Assembly: GCA_963803545.1 (NCBI GenBank)
Contig: CAWDMX010000001.1
Span: 310,001 to 374,000, forward strand
Source of the DNA: Legionella_C sp963803545
GTDB lineage: Bacteria; Pseudomonadota; Gammaproteobacteria; Legionellales; Legionellaceae
DNA length: 64,000 nucleotides
Reading direction: 5' to 3'
The notes beneath the pieces were generated by a model that did not search any database, was not told the origin of the DNA, and saw only the letters and a list, made by a program, of their open reading frames with translations. How positions within the stretch are numbered: the first letter of the stretch is position 1; every line of letters starts with the position of its first letter. Of the stretch, positions 1 to 8,097 are shown one piece after another. The translations under genes and the position numbers were made by a program.

Positions 1-893
1 TATACAACGTTACCAACCCATTTAAGACCAACGTAAGGACCGTGTAAAGCGAAGTCATTTTCATTACCGGTAGAAACGTTAGTTTGAGCACTTAAATAGT
101 CAACCCACATGTAACCAGCGTCAATAGTAATGTCGCCTTGTGCCATAGCGTGAGTGTACATTGCGCCTAATTTAGCTTCGAATTCTGGAACGATAACAGT
201 TCTAGAACCGTTGAAAGTGCTAGCAAAAGCAGCATTGTTGCTTACGCTTGAAAAGCTGCTGTCGCCAACTAATAAAGAAGAAGCACCGTTACCATAGATT
301 GCTAAACCGTTGCCTAAGTCATAAGACATATCAGCACCGATACGTGGGCCAACACCGTCGAACTTAGATTCAGCGTTAGCAACAGACGCACCAGACACGC
401 TTCTTAGATCATTTTTGATACGAGCGTATTGTAAACCACCGTGGAAACGGATTGTTTTTTGAGCACTGAAATCTACAGTTTGACCAAACTCAGCATTCAC
501 AGCATCCCAACGAGGCTCTACAGAAAGAGTAGTTAAACCGCCGCCAAAAGCAGAGAAATTGAAAGTATGAGAAGTTTCGTCGTTACCTAAATGATACCAG
601 TTAACATTGAAATCATTACCAGTGTTGAAATGATAAGCGGCTTCTACTTTAAAACCCCAGTTCCAATCGTTATCGAATTCACTGAAGATTGCTGTAGGAG
701 TAGCTGTTGCACCAGCAAATTCATTACCCGTTGTTTGTAAATAAAGAGCTTGAACACCGAAAGCCCAAGCTGTTCTTTCGCAAGGAACTGTAACATTTCC
801 AGGTGTGCAAACAGGACCCATTGTTCCTGCAAAAGCAGCACTACTGCCTAATACAAGTAGAACAGCACCTGCTGTCTTTTTCAAATTTAACAT
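1..893 (-). CDS. Legionella-type major outer membrane protein (porin), cut at the left edge
   Basis: An outer-membrane beta-barrel protein of the Legionella MOMP family. The reading frame is open from ATG at 893 to base 1 (297 codons). It begins with a Sec signal peptide (MLNLKKTAGAV..., likely cleaved after AFA, residue 22), followed by two cysteines (about C29 and C38) and a body rich in aromatic and glycine residues, with stretches such as AWAFGVQALYL, GADMSYDLG and GPYVGLKWVG typical of barrel strands. The last visible residues look like the final strand, so only a codon or two may be missing. A GGAG ribosome site lies 8 nt before the ATG. The family forms major porins in Legionella. Family assignment is from recognition of sequence style; pore specificity is unknown. 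Confidence 0.85.
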   Translation of the reverse strand, partial: MLNLKKTAGAVLLVLGSSAAFAGTMGPVCTPGNVTVPCERTAWAFGVQALYLQTTGNEFAGATATPTAIFSEFDNDWNWGFKVEAAYHFNTGNDFNVNWYHLGNDETSHTFNFSAFGGGLTTLSVEPRWDAVNAEFGQTVDFSAQKTIRFHGGLQYARIKNDLRSVSGASVANAESKFDGVGPRIGADMSYDLGNGLAIYGNGASSLLVGDSSFSSVSNNAAFASTFNGSRTVIVPEFEAKLGAMYTHAMAQGDITIDAGYMWVDYLSAQTNVSTGNENDFALHGPYVGLKWVGNVV

Positions 894-1384
894 GCTTCAT
901 CTCCACTTTTTTATTATTAATTTCCGGTATATGCCGCCAAACCACACAACATGACTAACGACAGTACGCAATCATCGCTCTAACCGAGAACGTACATAGA
1001 CAAATTATTAAACGCCTCTAGTGCAAAGTCAACACTAATTTTATTTAATTATTATAAATTTCATAAACCGATTACTCATCAAGCTTTTATAAACATTCTG
1101 AGAATGCTTTTTAAAACCTTAATTAATAAAAGATTACAAACTTTGCAATTATGCACGTGTGGAGAATAGTAGTATTTAAATGAAAAAGCAAACTCCTATT
1201 TAAAATTTACTCGTTTTTTATTACATATCGCTATTTTTGTCATTTAAAACCCGATATTTACACTTTGCTAACAGTTATTCTCCGTGTCCGTCCAGCCCTT
1301 GCGTACATTATTGTTAACGCCGTGCTCTATCGATTGCTCTAAGCTGTGGTATTCTTAGGCACAAATTCACCTTTTGGGGTTGCG
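894..1384. other. Divergent intergenic region between the porin and pyrC
   Basis: AT-rich stretch of about 490 bases with no credible ORF. It holds a promoter for the porin at 1004-1032. No convincing sigma-70 promoter was found for pyrC; a weak GGGG ribosome site precedes pyrC ATG at 1385. The rest is low-complexity AT sequence with no strong hairpin seen. Confidence 0.6.
1004..1032 (-). promoter_or_regulatory. Predicted sigma-70 promoter of the porin gene
   Basis: On the minus strand, TTGACT (1032-1027) is followed after 17 bases by AATAAT (1009-1004). This gives a start site near 997 and a leader of about 100 nt before the porin ATG. A near-consensus promoter suits a highly expressed outer-membrane protein. 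Predicted from sequence only. Confidence 0.55.
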
Positions 1385-2419
1385 ATGGAAACAATTGAGA
1401 TAACCCGTCCCGATGATTGGCATGTTCATTTGCGTGATGAATCGTATTTATTGGATACGGTACCTGCATCAGCCACCCACTATGGACGAGCGTTGGTAAT
1501 GCCGAACCTCAATCCGCCGGTTACAACGCTTCAATCATTATTAGATTACCGGCAACGTATCATCGACAACAATTGCGAGTCGCGTGATTTTTCCCCACTA
1601 ATGACTTTTTATCTTAATAATACTGTTGACGCGGATGAATTAATCGCCGCTAAACACCATCCTTTTATTGTTGGCGGCAAACTTTATCCGGCAGGAGCAA
1701 CAACAAACTCCTCCGCTGGAGCGACTTGTCTTGAGTCTTTATACCCGCTTTTTGACATTATGCAGCAACAAAATCTTGTCTTGCAAATTCACGGCGAATT
1801 AGCTCGCGGCGATATTTTTGCACGTGAGCGATTATTTATTGAACGTAATTTGAAACCTATCGTTGCGGCTTTCCCAAAACTGCGCATCGTGCTTGAACAC
1901 ATTTCAACTAAATCTGCGGTGGACTTTATAACAACAGCTCCCGACTGTATTGGCGCAACTATCACGCCGCATCACTTGTTATACAATCGCAACCATTTGT
2001 TAGCTGGGGGCCTACGTCCGCATTATTATTGTCTGCCTATTCTGAAAACAGGCCGCGATCAACGTGCGCTGCAAGCCGCCGTTTTATCTGGTAATCGCAA
2101 ATTCTTTGCAGGCACCGACAGCGCCCCCCACATTCAGACAAATAAAGAAAGCGCTTGCGGCTGTGCGGGCATCTATTGCGCACCGTTTTCACTGTCTTTT
2201 TACGCGGAGTTTTTCGCCCAGCACAATCGGTTACCGCTTTTAAACAATTTTATGTCGCGATACGGTGCCGATTTTTATCAGCTTCCTTATAATTCAGGAC
2301 ATTTAATACTTGCGCCAAAAAAAATTACTATTCCAGCACGTCTTCCTCTAGGGCATGATTGGGTGGTTCCGATGGGTGCAGGAGAATCGTTGCAATGGAG
2401 CGTTTGTGAATACTTTTGA
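1385..2419 (+). CDS. pyrC: Dihydroorotase, class II
   Basis: Cytosolic zinc enzyme that closes carbamoyl-aspartate to dihydroorotate in de novo pyrimidine synthesis. The 344-residue protein matches E. coli PyrC in length. Visible ligands and catalytic residues are H13 and H15 in DDWHVHLRD, K99 in GGKLYPAG (the carboxylated lysine), H136 in QIHGE, H172 in EHIST and D245 in GTDSAPH. I chose ATG at 1385 because the protein then starts like the family (METIEITRPDDWH) and has a GGGG site just upstream; a longer frame reaches back to 1346. Its end overlaps the start of rnt by 14 bases, so the two are probably co-transcribed. Confidence 0.95.
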   Translation: METIEITRPDDWHVHLRDESYLLDTVPASATHYGRALVMPNLNPPVTTLQSLLDYRQRIIDNNCESRDFSPLMTFYLNNTVDADELIAAKHHPFIVGGKLYPAGATTNSSAGATCLESLYPLFDIMQQQNLVLQIHGELARGDIFARERLFIERNLKPIVAAFPKLRIVLEHISTKSAVDFITTAPDCIGATITPHHLLYNRNHLLAGGLRPHYYCLPILKTGRDQRALQAAVLSGNRKFFAGTDSAPHIQTNKESACGCAGIYCAPFSLSFYAEFFAQHNRLPLLNNFMSRYGADFYQLPYNSGHLILAPKKITIPARLPLGHDWVVPMGAGESLQWSVCEYF

Positions 2420-3032
2420 TGCGGTTGTACACAATAAATTGAATCAACGTTTTCGAGGGTTTTTGCCCGTAATTGTTGATATAGAAACGGCCGGGGTCGT
2501 CCCTCATGTACATGCTTTATTAGAGATTTGTGTCGTATTAATTGATATTGATGCCGATGGACATTTTTATCGTCAATCGTCACATTTTGAACATGTTTTA
2601 CCTTTTGCAGGCGCTGAGCTGGATCCCGCTTCTTTGGCTTTCAATGGTATTGACCCTTACCAGCCTTTACGATTCGCGCTTGAAGAACCTCAGGCATTAA
2701 CCAATTTATTTAAACCTATCAAGGATGCTTTGAAAAAAAGTAAATGCCATCGCGCCGTTTTAGTCGGGCATAACGCTTGGTTTGATCTATTGTTTCTTAA
2801 AGAAGCAATTAAGCGTTGTAATTTTAAATCGCCTTTTCATGAATTTACCTGCTTTGATACCGCAACCTTAGCCGGGTTTTTATACGGGCAAACGGTCTTA
2901 GCAAAAGCCGTTAAGTGCGCAGGAATTTCTTTTGATGCAAACGAGGCCCATTCGGCAATTTACGATGCGGAAAAAACAGCGGATTTATTTTGCACCATGC
3001 TAAATACTTGGCGCAACCTTGTTATTACATAA
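2406..3032 (+). CDS. rnt: Ribonuclease T
   Basis: DEDD-family 3'-5' exoribonuclease that trims the CCA end of tRNA and matures 5S and 23S rRNA. Motifs of the family are present: DIETAG (first acidic pair), VGHNAWFDLLFL (ExoII) and AHSAIYDAEKTADLF (ExoIII, H and D). FNGIDPYQP and FDTATLAG also match E. coli RNase T closely. The start is taken as GTG 2406, which has GGAG 7 nt upstream and gives 208 residues, close to the 215 of E. coli; an ATG at 2355 lies deep inside pyrC and has no clear ribosome site. The gene overlaps pyrC by 14 bases. A GC-rich hairpin follows the stop. Confidence 0.93.
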   Translation: MNTFDAVVHNKLNQRFRGFLPVIVDIETAGVVPHVHALLEICVVLIDIDADGHFYRQSSHFEHVLPFAGAELDPASLAFNGIDPYQPLRFALEEPQALTNLFKPIKDALKKSKCHRAVLVGHNAWFDLLFLKEAIKRCNFKSPFHEFTCFDTATLAGFLYGQTVLAKAVKCAGISFDANEAHSAIYDAEKTADLFCTMLNTWRNLVIT

Positions 3033-3070
3033 CCGCGGTCGTTGCGATACGCGAGTGGCAGCGACCACGG
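3033..3070. terminator. Strong hairpin between convergent rnt and trxA
   Basis: Arms 3033-3045 and 3058-3070 pair over 13 bases, with two G-U or C-A positions depending on strand, around a 12-base loop. There is no T-run on either side, so it may act as a transcript end or mRNA 3' stabiliser rather than a classical intrinsic terminator. Confidence 0.4.
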
Positions 3071-3083
3071 ACTGTCCCCTTAC

Positions 3084-3410
3084 TCAGCAGTTGCTTTCTA
3101 AAAATGCGTTCAACTGAGCTTTAGTCAGCAAACCCATTTGTACCGCTTCAACCTGCCCATTTTTGAACAACATTAATGTTGGAATACTGCGCACACCGTA
3201 CAACGAGGCCGCCTGGGGATTTTCATCAATATTAATCTTAACAAAACTCACACTGCCATCATTTTCTTGTGCTACTTCCTCTAACACAGGAGTAAGTGCG
3301 CGGCATGGTCCACACCACTCAGCCCAAAAATCTACCAATACAGGCTTTGTCGATTTAACTACATCCTGTTCAAAGTTGGAATCCGTAACGGCTTCAATTG
3401 TAGTACTCAT
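3084..3410 (-). CDS. trxA: Thioredoxin 1
   Basis: Small cytosolic dithiol-disulfide oxidoreductase of 108 residues. The active site is WAEWCGPCR with C33 and C36; the conserved cis-proline loop SIPTLMLFK and the GVRSIPT stretch are intact. ATG at 3410 is preferred over 3452 because it has a GAGG site 6 nt upstream and gives the standard thioredoxin length. It follows rsmE on the same strand with a 31-base gap and faces rnt across a hairpin. Confidence 0.95.
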   Translation of the reverse strand: MSTTIEAVTDSNFEQDVVKSTKPVLVDFWAEWCGPCRALTPVLEEVAQENDGSVSFVKINIDENPQAASLYGVRSIPTLMLFKNGQVEAVQMGLLTKAQLNAFLESNC

Positions 3411-3441
3411 AATCACCTCAGTTGGATAAATATCTTCATTA

Positions 3442-4179
3442 TTATAGATCACCGGCCTGTGCTTGCAAAATGCTTATTGCAGCAACCGCCGCTGTTTCTG
3501 CGCGCAGAACACGCGAACCTAACATGAGTGGTTTGCACCCATGGGCGTGTAAGGACATAACCTCATTATCACTAAAGCCTCCCTCCGGACCTATAAGAAG
3601 ACCGATGTTAGTACTAAACCGATAGTTACGCCACGAGGCGCTCCCTCCGGGATGCAGCATATAATTATCAACAGCGCTTGGTTTTTTAATAAAATTTATT
3701 AACCCCTGAACATCTTGAATACCCGGTATAGTATTGCGACCGCATTGCTCGCATGCGGATATAATTATGCGTCGCCATTGGCGGTATTTTTTTTGCAAAG
3801 CGTCATTAGACAGTTTTACGCTGCAACGTTCGCTGCTAAGCGGTACAATACCGGTTACCCCTAACTCAACCGCTTTTTGTATTATCCATTCCATGCGATC
3901 GTCTTTTACTAATGCTTGCGCCAAATGAATTTGGCAGCTTGATTCTTTATCCATCAACTCTGCGCTATCAATTTGTACGGTTACCTCTTTTCTAGTAATG
4001 GCAGTAATAGTGGCAGCATAAACGCAGTTATCACCATTAAATAATACCAACGGTTGACCAATGGTCAGGCGCAATACCACCACCGTGTGATGGGCAGCTT
4101 CGGCGTCTAAACGCAAGGTTTCGCCAGGCAGATAATTTCCTGGCTGAAAAATGCGCACCTGTCTATTTTTTACGCCCAT
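3442..4179 (-). CDS. rsmE: 16S rRNA (uracil(1498)-N3)-methyltransferase
   Basis: SPOUT-class methyltransferase that makes m3U1498 in 16S rRNA using S-adenosylmethionine. The 245 residues have an N-terminal PUA-like part with HHTVVVLRL and the C-terminal trefoil-knot signatures LIGPEGGFSDNE and LGSRVLRAETA, which bind SAM. KAVELGVTGIVPL and CEQCGRN are also typical. It sits in a minus-strand run, 2 bases after the small membrane protein and before trxA. Confidence 0.94.
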   Translation of the reverse strand: MGVKNRQVRIFQPGNYLPGETLRLDAEAAHHTVVVLRLTIGQPLVLFNGDNCVYAATITAITRKEVTVQIDSAELMDKESSCQIHLAQALVKDDRMEWIIQKAVELGVTGIVPLSSERCSVKLSNDALQKKYRQWRRIIISACEQCGRNTIPGIQDVQGLINFIKKPSAVDNYMLHPGGSASWRNYRFSTNIGLLIGPEGGFSDNEVMSLHAHGCKPLMLGSRVLRAETAAVAAISILQAQAGDL

Positions 4180-4181
4180 TG

Positions 4182-4376
4182 CTAAGTAGCACGAACAATA
4201 AAAATCAATAGGCTCACAAACGCTATTAATCCAATGGCAAGAATGCCCATGGTCATGGCGCTTTTGCTCATTTTTTCACGGCTAAACTGCTCTGGCTTAT
4301 TTTTGATCGTTCGGTACAACCACCAAATAATCAGCCCTGCTCCCAGTAATCCTAATATTTGATAAAGTGTTTCCAT
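4182..4376 (-). CDS. Small two-helix membrane protein
   Basis: A 64-residue protein with two predicted membrane helices (about residues 5-20, IL GLLGAGLIIWW, and 43-61, TMGILAIGLIAFVSLLIF) separated by a charged loop with NKPEQFSREKMS. Family not recognised. ATG at 4376 has a GAGGA site upstream. The gene lies between fre and rsmE with gaps of 8 and 2 bases, so it is surely read with them; nothing in its sequence ties it to flavin or rRNA metabolism. Confidence 0.75.
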   Translation of the reverse strand: METLYQILGLLGAGLIIWWLYRTIKNKPEQFSREKMSKSAMTMGILAIGLIAFVSLLIFIVRAT

Positions 4377-4384
4377 GGTAATCC

Positions 4385-5071
4385 TCAGTTTGTTGAAAAC
4401 GCGTCCGAAAATACATCCCTAGCTTGGACTTTGTTGGTTAGTAACTGCTCTTTAGTTGCGAACGCCATGTCAAAAGGCCCCGCAATTACTATTTGGTATA
4501 ATTGTAAATCGGTTGGATGCGCCTCTAGCACCACATGCGCTAATTTTTTTTTAGTATCCTGTTCTGGCACTAAAGGAAAATAATTAAAATTTTTATTACT
4601 GCGCTGCCAGTCGCGTACTTGTGCATCACAGTATAAATCATCTGCTGCGCGTGCGCCCCAGAAAAGCTCTAAGCGCCGCGAATCCTTCGCCGCAAAAAGA
4701 TGCTCAAACATTGCCTTAATTGGGGCAAAACCCGTTCCACCGGCAATAAAAATAATTGGCCTCGCACGCGCAAGCACTTCCAGATGGCAATCCCCTAGAG
4801 GAACTCGAATACGCAGTTTTTGTAACAGACTAGCACTTTGCATGAAAGGTATTCGTGCGTTGTGTGCGTCGTGGCGAATGTGCAATTCATAGTTTTTATC
4901 ATTACAGGCGTTCGCTATAGAATAGGACAGCAGTTGTTGACGGTGTTCAATTTGGAGATATTGGCCGGGTTTATATTTGATAAACACCGCCGGTTTAATA
5001 AGTACCTTAAAGACGGTATCGCTCAGTGAAGTTATCGACATTACCGTTGCATCTGTTATCTGCACACTCAC
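4385..5071 (-). CDS. fre: NAD(P)H-flavin reductase
   Basis: Ferredoxin-reductase-like enzyme that reduces free flavins with NAD(P)H; reduced FMN feeds prenyl-FMN-dependent UbiD chemistry and other reactions. Conserved elements are the FAD-binding LLSYSIANA and IRVPLGDC and the pyridine-nucleotide loop IFIAGGTGFAPIKAM, then LFWGARAADDLY and VIAGPFDMA. I prefer the GTG at 5071, which overlaps the ubiD stop as GTGA and has GGGG 8 nt upstream (228 residues, against 233 in E. coli). An ATG at 5095 would give 236. Overlap with ubiD suggests translational coupling. Confidence 0.88.
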   Translation of the reverse strand: MSVQITDATVMSITSLSDTVFKVLIKPAVFIKYKPGQYLQIEHRQQLLSYSIANACNDKNYELHIRHDAHNARIPFMQSASLLQKLRIRVPLGDCHLEVLARARPIIFIAGGTGFAPIKAMFEHLFAAKDSRRLELFWGARAADDLYCDAQVRDWQRSNKNFNYFPLVPEQDTKKKLAHVVLEAHPTDLQLYQIVIAGPFDMAFATKEQLLTNKVQARDVFSDAFSTN

Positions 5072-6537
5072 AGAGTAATCCCCAGTTCCTGCCAATAGCC
5101 GTTTACTTTCGCCACTATATCCTCATCCATGGTTATAGTTTTTCCCCATTCACGAGAAGTTTCACCCGCCCATTTGCTCGTTGCGTCCATACCCATTTTC
5201 GATCCTAAGCCGGAGATTGGAGAGGCAAAATCAAGGTAATCGATTGGTGTATTATCCACCATAACGGTATCGCGCAATGGATCCATTCGAGTCGTAATTG
5301 CCCAAATTACATCCTGCCAATTGCGGGCATCAATATCCTCGTCACAAACGATGACAAATTTTGTATACATAAACTGGCGTAAGAAAGACCACACCGCCAT
5401 CATAATGCGCTTAGCATGACCGGGATATTGTTTATGAATAGTGACCACCGCTAAACGATAGGAGCACCCTTCGGGCGGCAAATAAAAGTCCACAATTTCA
5501 GGAAATTGCTTTTGCAATAGAGGGATAAAAACTTCATTTAGTGCCAAACCAAGAATCGCCGGCTCATCTGGTGGGCGGCCTGTATACGTGCTGTGATAAA
5601 TAGGCTGACTACGGTGGGTTATCCGCTCTACGGTAAAAACAGGAAAATTTTGTACTTCATTATAGTAACCCGTGTGATCCCCAAAAGGACCTTCTGGGGC
5701 GCTTTCTGTAGGGTCAATATAACCTTCTAAAATAATTTCAGCATTGGCCGCCACATGCAAATCATTGCCTATACATTTAGTAAGCAGCGTTCGTTGCCCT
5801 CGTAATAACCCGGCAAAAGCGTATTCCGATAAGCTATCAGGGACCGGGGTTACCGCCGCTAAAATGGTCGCCGGATCCGCCCCAAGTGTTACAGCTATAG
5901 GAAAAGGCTGCTTTGGGTATTTGATTTTCCAAGCTTGAAAATCCAGAGCACCACCACGATGGGACAACCACCGCATGATTAATTTATTTTTACTTAGCAG
6001 CTGCTGACGGTAGATGCCCATATTCTCACGGGTTTGCAGGGGGCCTTTTGTGGTTACTAATCCCCAGGTTATGAGGGGGGCTGCATCCGAGGGCCAGCAG
6101 GTTTGAATGGGTAAGCGTGTTAGGTCCACATCGTCGTATTCAACCACATGCGCTTGGCAGGGTGCATTCGTTACGTACTTTGGCGCCATCGTTAAAGCAT
6201 GTTTTAGTAAGGGCAATTTACTAAAAGCGTCTTTGAAACCTTTAGGCGGCTCCGGTTCTTTTAACGCCGCCAATAATTTACCCACTTCACGCAACGCTGA
6301 AATATTTTCCTCTCCCATGCCTAGAGCTACCCGCTCTACAGTGCCAAAAAGATTGGTCAATACGGGAATGGAGCTGTTAAGAGGATTGGTAAAAAGCAAC
6401 GCCGGGCCTTGTTGGCGCAAAACTTTGTCGCTTATTATGGTCATTTCTAAATTGGGTGACACCGGATACTGCACACGAGTTAAAAGCTTACGCGCTTCAA
6501 GTTGCGCAATAAAATCACGTAAATCAGCGTATTTCAT
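5068..6537 (-). CDS. ubiD: 3-octaprenyl-4-hydroxybenzoate carboxy-lyase
   Basis: Prenyl-FMN-dependent decarboxylase of ubiquinone synthesis. The 489 residues (E. coli 497) begin MKYADLRDFIAQLE like the family and contain ITWGLVTTKGP, the ILEGYIDP...PEGPFGDHTGYY block around the catalytic acids, and DFASPISGLGSKMGMDAT near the end. ATG at 6537 matches the family start; the frame is open to 6591. It is the first gene of the run ubiD-fre-small protein-rsmE-trxA. The partner flavin prenyltransferase ubiX is not in this window. Confidence 0.95.
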   Translation of the reverse strand: MKYADLRDFIAQLEARKLLTRVQYPVSPNLEMTIISDKVLRQQGPALLFTNPLNSSIPVLTNLFGTVERVALGMGEENISALREVGKLLAALKEPEPPKGFKDAFSKLPLLKHALTMAPKYVTNAPCQAHVVEYDDVDLTRLPIQTCWPSDAAPLITWGLVTTKGPLQTRENMGIYRQQLLSKNKLIMRWLSHRGGALDFQAWKIKYPKQPFPIAVTLGADPATILAAVTPVPDSLSEYAFAGLLRGQRTLLTKCIGNDLHVAANAEIILEGYIDPTESAPEGPFGDHTGYYNEVQNFPVFTVERITHRSQPIYHSTYTGRPPDEPAILGLALNEVFIPLLQKQFPEIVDFYLPPEGCSYRLAVVTIHKQYPGHAKRIMMAVWSFLRQFMYTKFVIVCDEDIDARNWQDVIWAITTRMDPLRDTVMVDNTPIDYLDFASPISGLGSKMGMDATSKWAGETSREWGKTITMDEDIVAKVNGYWQELGITL

Positions 6538-6614
6538 ACCGACCCTAATAAAAATGGATAGAGTATCGCATAAACAGATTGAGCATTGCACCCGGATAGT
6601 TATTTTTTTATTCG

Positions 6615-6656
6615 CATTATTCCAGGGCTGGCTGAATTAGCGGAATAATGTATAAT
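6615..6656 (+). promoter_or_regulatory. Promoter of the TSUP gene with an overlapping 9-bp dyad
   Basis: CTGGCT (6628-6633), a 17-base spacer and TATAAT (6651-6656) form a likely sigma-70 promoter for the gene starting at 6685. A perfect inverted repeat, CATTATTCC (6615-6623) and GGAATAATG (6642-6650), spans the spacer and abuts the -10 box. That placement is what one expects of a repressor operator, but the regulator is unknown. Confidence 0.45.
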
Positions 6657-6684
6657 CGCTGTTCATCGTGTTTATGAGAATTTC

Positions 6685-7596
6685 ATGGCTTTTAACTTAA
6701 TAATTTGTGTCATGCTTGTTTTGAGTACTGTCTGCATTGTAGCAATGTTTTATAAATTGTTTCATCAACCAAAAGTTGTAGTATCTACATTAGACACGAT
6801 TAAGCTTGTTGGCACAGGAATTACCTCCTTTATTGCCGACACTCTGGGGCTCGGCAGTTTTGCGGTCACCATTGCCCTGTGTAAATTTTTTTCTATTTTC
6901 CCCGACGAAGAGCTTCCTGCTGTTAACAATGGGGCACAAGTTATCCCGGGTATTATAGAGTCTTTATTTTTTATAAAATTAGTAAACGTAGATTTAACCA
7001 CACTCTTGACACTGGTTATTGGTACCTGCATTGGTGGTTTAATTGGTGGAGCGGTCATAAGCCATTTAAGTAAACAAGCCATTCGCCTTGCGATGATGAG
7101 TTGTTTTTTATTATTAATAGCGTTGCTTCTCGCCCACCAATTCAATCTGATGCCTGTTGGTGGTGATGTGATGGAGTTGCACGGGACAAAACTTGCAATT
7201 GGGTTTATCGCTATGATTATCTGCGGCAGTCTTACCTCGGTTGGGATCGGTTTGTTTGTAATGGTGCAAGGGGTATTGTTTTTGCTTAATGTCTCACCAA
7301 GCGCGGCTTTCCCAATAATGACTACCGCCGGTGCTATGCAACAGCCATTAACCACTATGGTATTTTTACAACAAGGAAAAATACCCCTTAAAAAAACACT
7401 TATCCTGAGTTTGTCCGGTTGTATTGGGGTGTACATCGCCACCCAAATTTTCCCACACCTCACTATCTCATGGTTGCACACCTTATTATTATTTATTTTA
7501 TTCTATAATCTTTACGCTATTAGCCGTACCTATTTCCAACAACGCGCCCTAAGCAATTTGGCGGTGGCTCGTTCTGCAGAATCGGGTGTGGCTTAA
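6685..7596 (+). CDS. Sulfite exporter TauE/SafE family (TSUP) permease
   Basis: A 303-residue polytopic inner-membrane protein with eight to nine predicted helices. It carries the TSUP pattern of two internally similar halves with glycine-rich helices: GTGITSFIADTLGLGSFAV near the start and SLTSVGIGLFVMVQGVLF in the second half. Family members move sulfite, sulfonates or other organic anions; substrate here is not known. A promoter with a dyad element precedes it, suggesting its own regulation. The gap to darP is 21 bases, so read-through is likely. Confidence 0.82.
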   Translation: MAFNLIICVMLVLSTVCIVAMFYKLFHQPKVVVSTLDTIKLVGTGITSFIADTLGLGSFAVTIALCKFFSIFPDEELPAVNNGAQVIPGIIESLFFIKLVNVDLTTLLTLVIGTCIGGLIGGAVISHLSKQAIRLAMMSCFLLLIALLLAHQFNLMPVGGDVMELHGTKLAIGFIAMIICGSLTSVGIGLFVMVQGVLFLLNVSPSAAFPIMTTAGAMQQPLTTMVFLQQGKIPLKKTLILSLSGCIGVYIATQIFPHLTISWLHTLLLFILFYNLYAISRTYFQQRALSNLAVARSAESGVA

Positions 7597-7617
7597 CAAC
7601 AAAAACGAGGTCAGTCT

Positions 7618-8097
7618 ATGGATGAGTTTATTAGTAAGTCTCAAAAGAAAAGGGATGCCGAGTTTTTGCAAAAAATCGGGGTGCAGCTCATTGATTTATC
7701 CCTTGAAAAACTGGACTCCTTACCGCTTGTTGCTCCATTAAAAGAAGCTGTTTTGACCGCCAAGCGATTAAAAAGTCATGGCGCTGTTCGTCGGCAAGCG
7801 CAGTTAATAGGTAAACTGATGCGCAAAGTTGATGCCGAAGAAATTATAGCGGGGCTGGACGCCCTTGAGGCCGAAGACAGCGCTAAAACCCAAAATTTTC
7901 ACCACTTGGAAGTCTGGCGCAGCCGTCTATTAAGCAATGATAAAACAGCTATTACCGAATTTTTAAGCAACTATCCAACCGTCGACAGCCAACAATTGCG
8001 CCAGCTTATAAAAAAAGCAATTGCCGAACGCGATAACGTACAATCACTAGGCGCAAGCAAAACCTTGTGGCGTTTTTTAAGGTCCAATTTACAATGA
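7618..8097 (+). CDS. darP: Ribosome biogenesis factor DarP (YjgA)
   Basis: A 159-residue helical protein of the DUF615/YjgA family, which binds late 50S precursors and helps active-site maturation in E. coli. Family traits are the SKSQKKRDAEFLQKIG start, LKSHGAVRRQAQLIGKLMR in the middle and a basic C-terminus. Its stop overlaps the rlmKL start as ATGA, linking two 50S maturation functions in one transcript. Confidence 0.92.
   Translation: MDEFISKSQKKRDAEFLQKIGVQLIDLSLEKLDSLPLVAPLKEAVLTAKRLKSHGAVRRQAQLIGKLMRKVDAEEIIAGLDALEAEDSAKTQNFHHLEVWRSRLLSNDKTAITEFLSNYPTVDSQQLRQLIKKAIAERDNVQSLGASKTLWRFLRSNLQ

Noticed and set aside
644..841. Minus-strand frame of 65 codons
   Set aside because: It lies inside the porin gene in another frame, and the porin frame has a signal peptide and a ribosome site.
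6765..7481. Long minus-strand frame (238 codons)
   Set aside because: Antisense to the TSUP permease; cysteine- and proline-heavy shadow without family features.
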